From PVC group bacterium (GTDB lineage Bacteria; Verrucomicrobiota; Kiritimatiellia; SS1-B-03-39; UBA6053), in NCBI GenBank assembly GCA_003565815.1, contig PXAS01000495.1, positions 1 to 24,221 of the forward strand: 24,221 nt of DNA, written 5' to 3'. The position numbers and the translations under genes were made by a program. Positions within the stretch are counted from its first letter, which is position 1. Each line of letters opens with the position of its first letter. Shown in pieces: positions 23,756 to 24,221 of this stretch. The notes below the pieces were generated by a model that saw only the letters and a list, made by a program, of their open reading frames with translations, was not told the origin of the DNA and did not search any database.

Positions 23756-24171
23756 ATGACGTTGAAATCTTATCTGGTGTTGAAATCTTGTCTGGTGTGT
23801 CGGTTGTCGCTTGTGGGGAGCGTGATGATGTCTCTTGCGCGCGCGGAGGGGGACGCCGGGAGGGTGTTTTCCGCCTTCGAGATTCGCGAGCCGCTGGGAC
23901 ATGGATGGACAGGGCAATGGTTCCGGCACGGCTTCACGATTCCGGAGGGGACGGCGTCGGTGGCGGCGGAGGATTTGGTGGTGCGGAAAATCTGGCCCGC
24001 TTTGCGTGGCCGGAGGGTTCTGCGCCGGAGGAGGTGAAACAGACCGTGGTGTTCGCCAATGCGGGGCAGGCGCATGTGGTGCGCGAATTCCGGTTTGGGG
24101 AGAATCAGCGGGGTCAACCCCGTGGACATATCGATCCTGCAGATCTGGCTCAAGCAACGGTCATAACCTGA
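23756..24171 (+). pseudogene. Frameshifted secreted-protein gene
   Basis: Reading from the ATG at 23756 gives a possible signal peptide ending MMSLARA, then GRVFSAFEIREPLGHGWTGQ and TIPEGTASVAAEDLVV, before running into a stop at 24035-24037. The -1 frame carries on sensibly from about 23970 (ENLARFAWPEGSAPEEVKQ, then TVVFANAGQAHVVREFRFG) to a stop at 24169-24171. From about 24104 the first frame reads VNPVDISILQIWLK, which hints at a second, compensating shift. No slippery heptamer is evident, so decay or sequencing error is more likely than programmed frameshifting. The gene lies 167 bp from hemE and is divergent from it. Family not recognised. Confidence 0.5.
23761..23796 (+). repeat. 18-bp tandem duplication in a signal-peptide region
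   Basis: GTTGAAATCTTATCTGGT (23761-23778) is repeated at 23779-23796 with one change (A to G). In the first frame this is an in-frame six-residue duplication, LKSYLV then LKSCLV, at the N-terminus of the broken gene. Confidence 0.85.
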
Positions 24172-24221
24172 ATCCGTGAACTCTTTGCTTTGAATCCGCA
24201 CAATCTGCTGGGCTGCAATGA

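Noticed and set aside
23960..23985. Programmed -1 frameshift in the gene near the right edge
   Set aside because: No X XXY YYZ slippery heptamer in the correct register and no obvious downstream stimulatory structure.

Overview
The window looks like a chromosomal stretch from a GC-rich Gram-negative bacterium, most plausibly of the PVC superphylum (Verrucomicrobiota, Kiritimatiellota or a relative). This is an inference. It rests on a secreted protease with an SHD1-like module, a secreted protein built from repeated small beta-rich modules, an AsmA-like envelope protein, weak or absent Shine-Dalgarno sites at many genes, and intergenic 9-bp tandem repeats. No tRNA, rRNA, CRISPR array or transposase gene was found.

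Layout. Bases 1-476 hold no convincing gene, only an inverted repeat and a small REP-like hairpin. A long plus-strand run (477-10630) follows: an MFS_3-type exporter, a small Frag1/DRAM-like membrane protein, a 1173-residue AsmA-like protein, a large secreted/membrane-anchored protein of unknown function, a YbjQ-family protein, a short frameshifted gene and a roughly 17-TM GT-C-like membrane protein. Several of these are joined by ATGA start/stop overlaps, so they probably form an envelope-related operon. A minus-strand poly(A) polymerase (pcnB) converges on it. Divergent from pcnB is a second plus-strand cluster: an M42 aminopeptidase, Maf nucleotide pyrophosphatase and a double-VWA BatA-like membrane protein. 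Then come a 141-bp MITE-like element, the aminotransferase avtA, and rplU-rpmA with an excellent sigma-70 promoter and an intrinsic terminator, followed by obgE. The last part has two divergent secreted-protein genes (a four-module repeat protein and an SHD1-MA-clan protease), hemE on the minus strand, and a frameshifted secreted-protein gene near the end.

The most unusual object is the small mobile-looking element at 16488-16628. It has 21-bp terminal inverted repeats with one mismatch, is flanked by a perfect 9-bp direct repeat, and contains two opposed perfect hairpins. Their 6-nt loops are exactly complementary, while their stems differ in sequence. It looks like a REP pair (BIME) carried inside a MITE, able to form a kissing-loop or alternative long-range fold just upstream of avtA.

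Limits: all product names come from reading the translated sequence and remembered family motifs. No database search, folding program or codon model was run.
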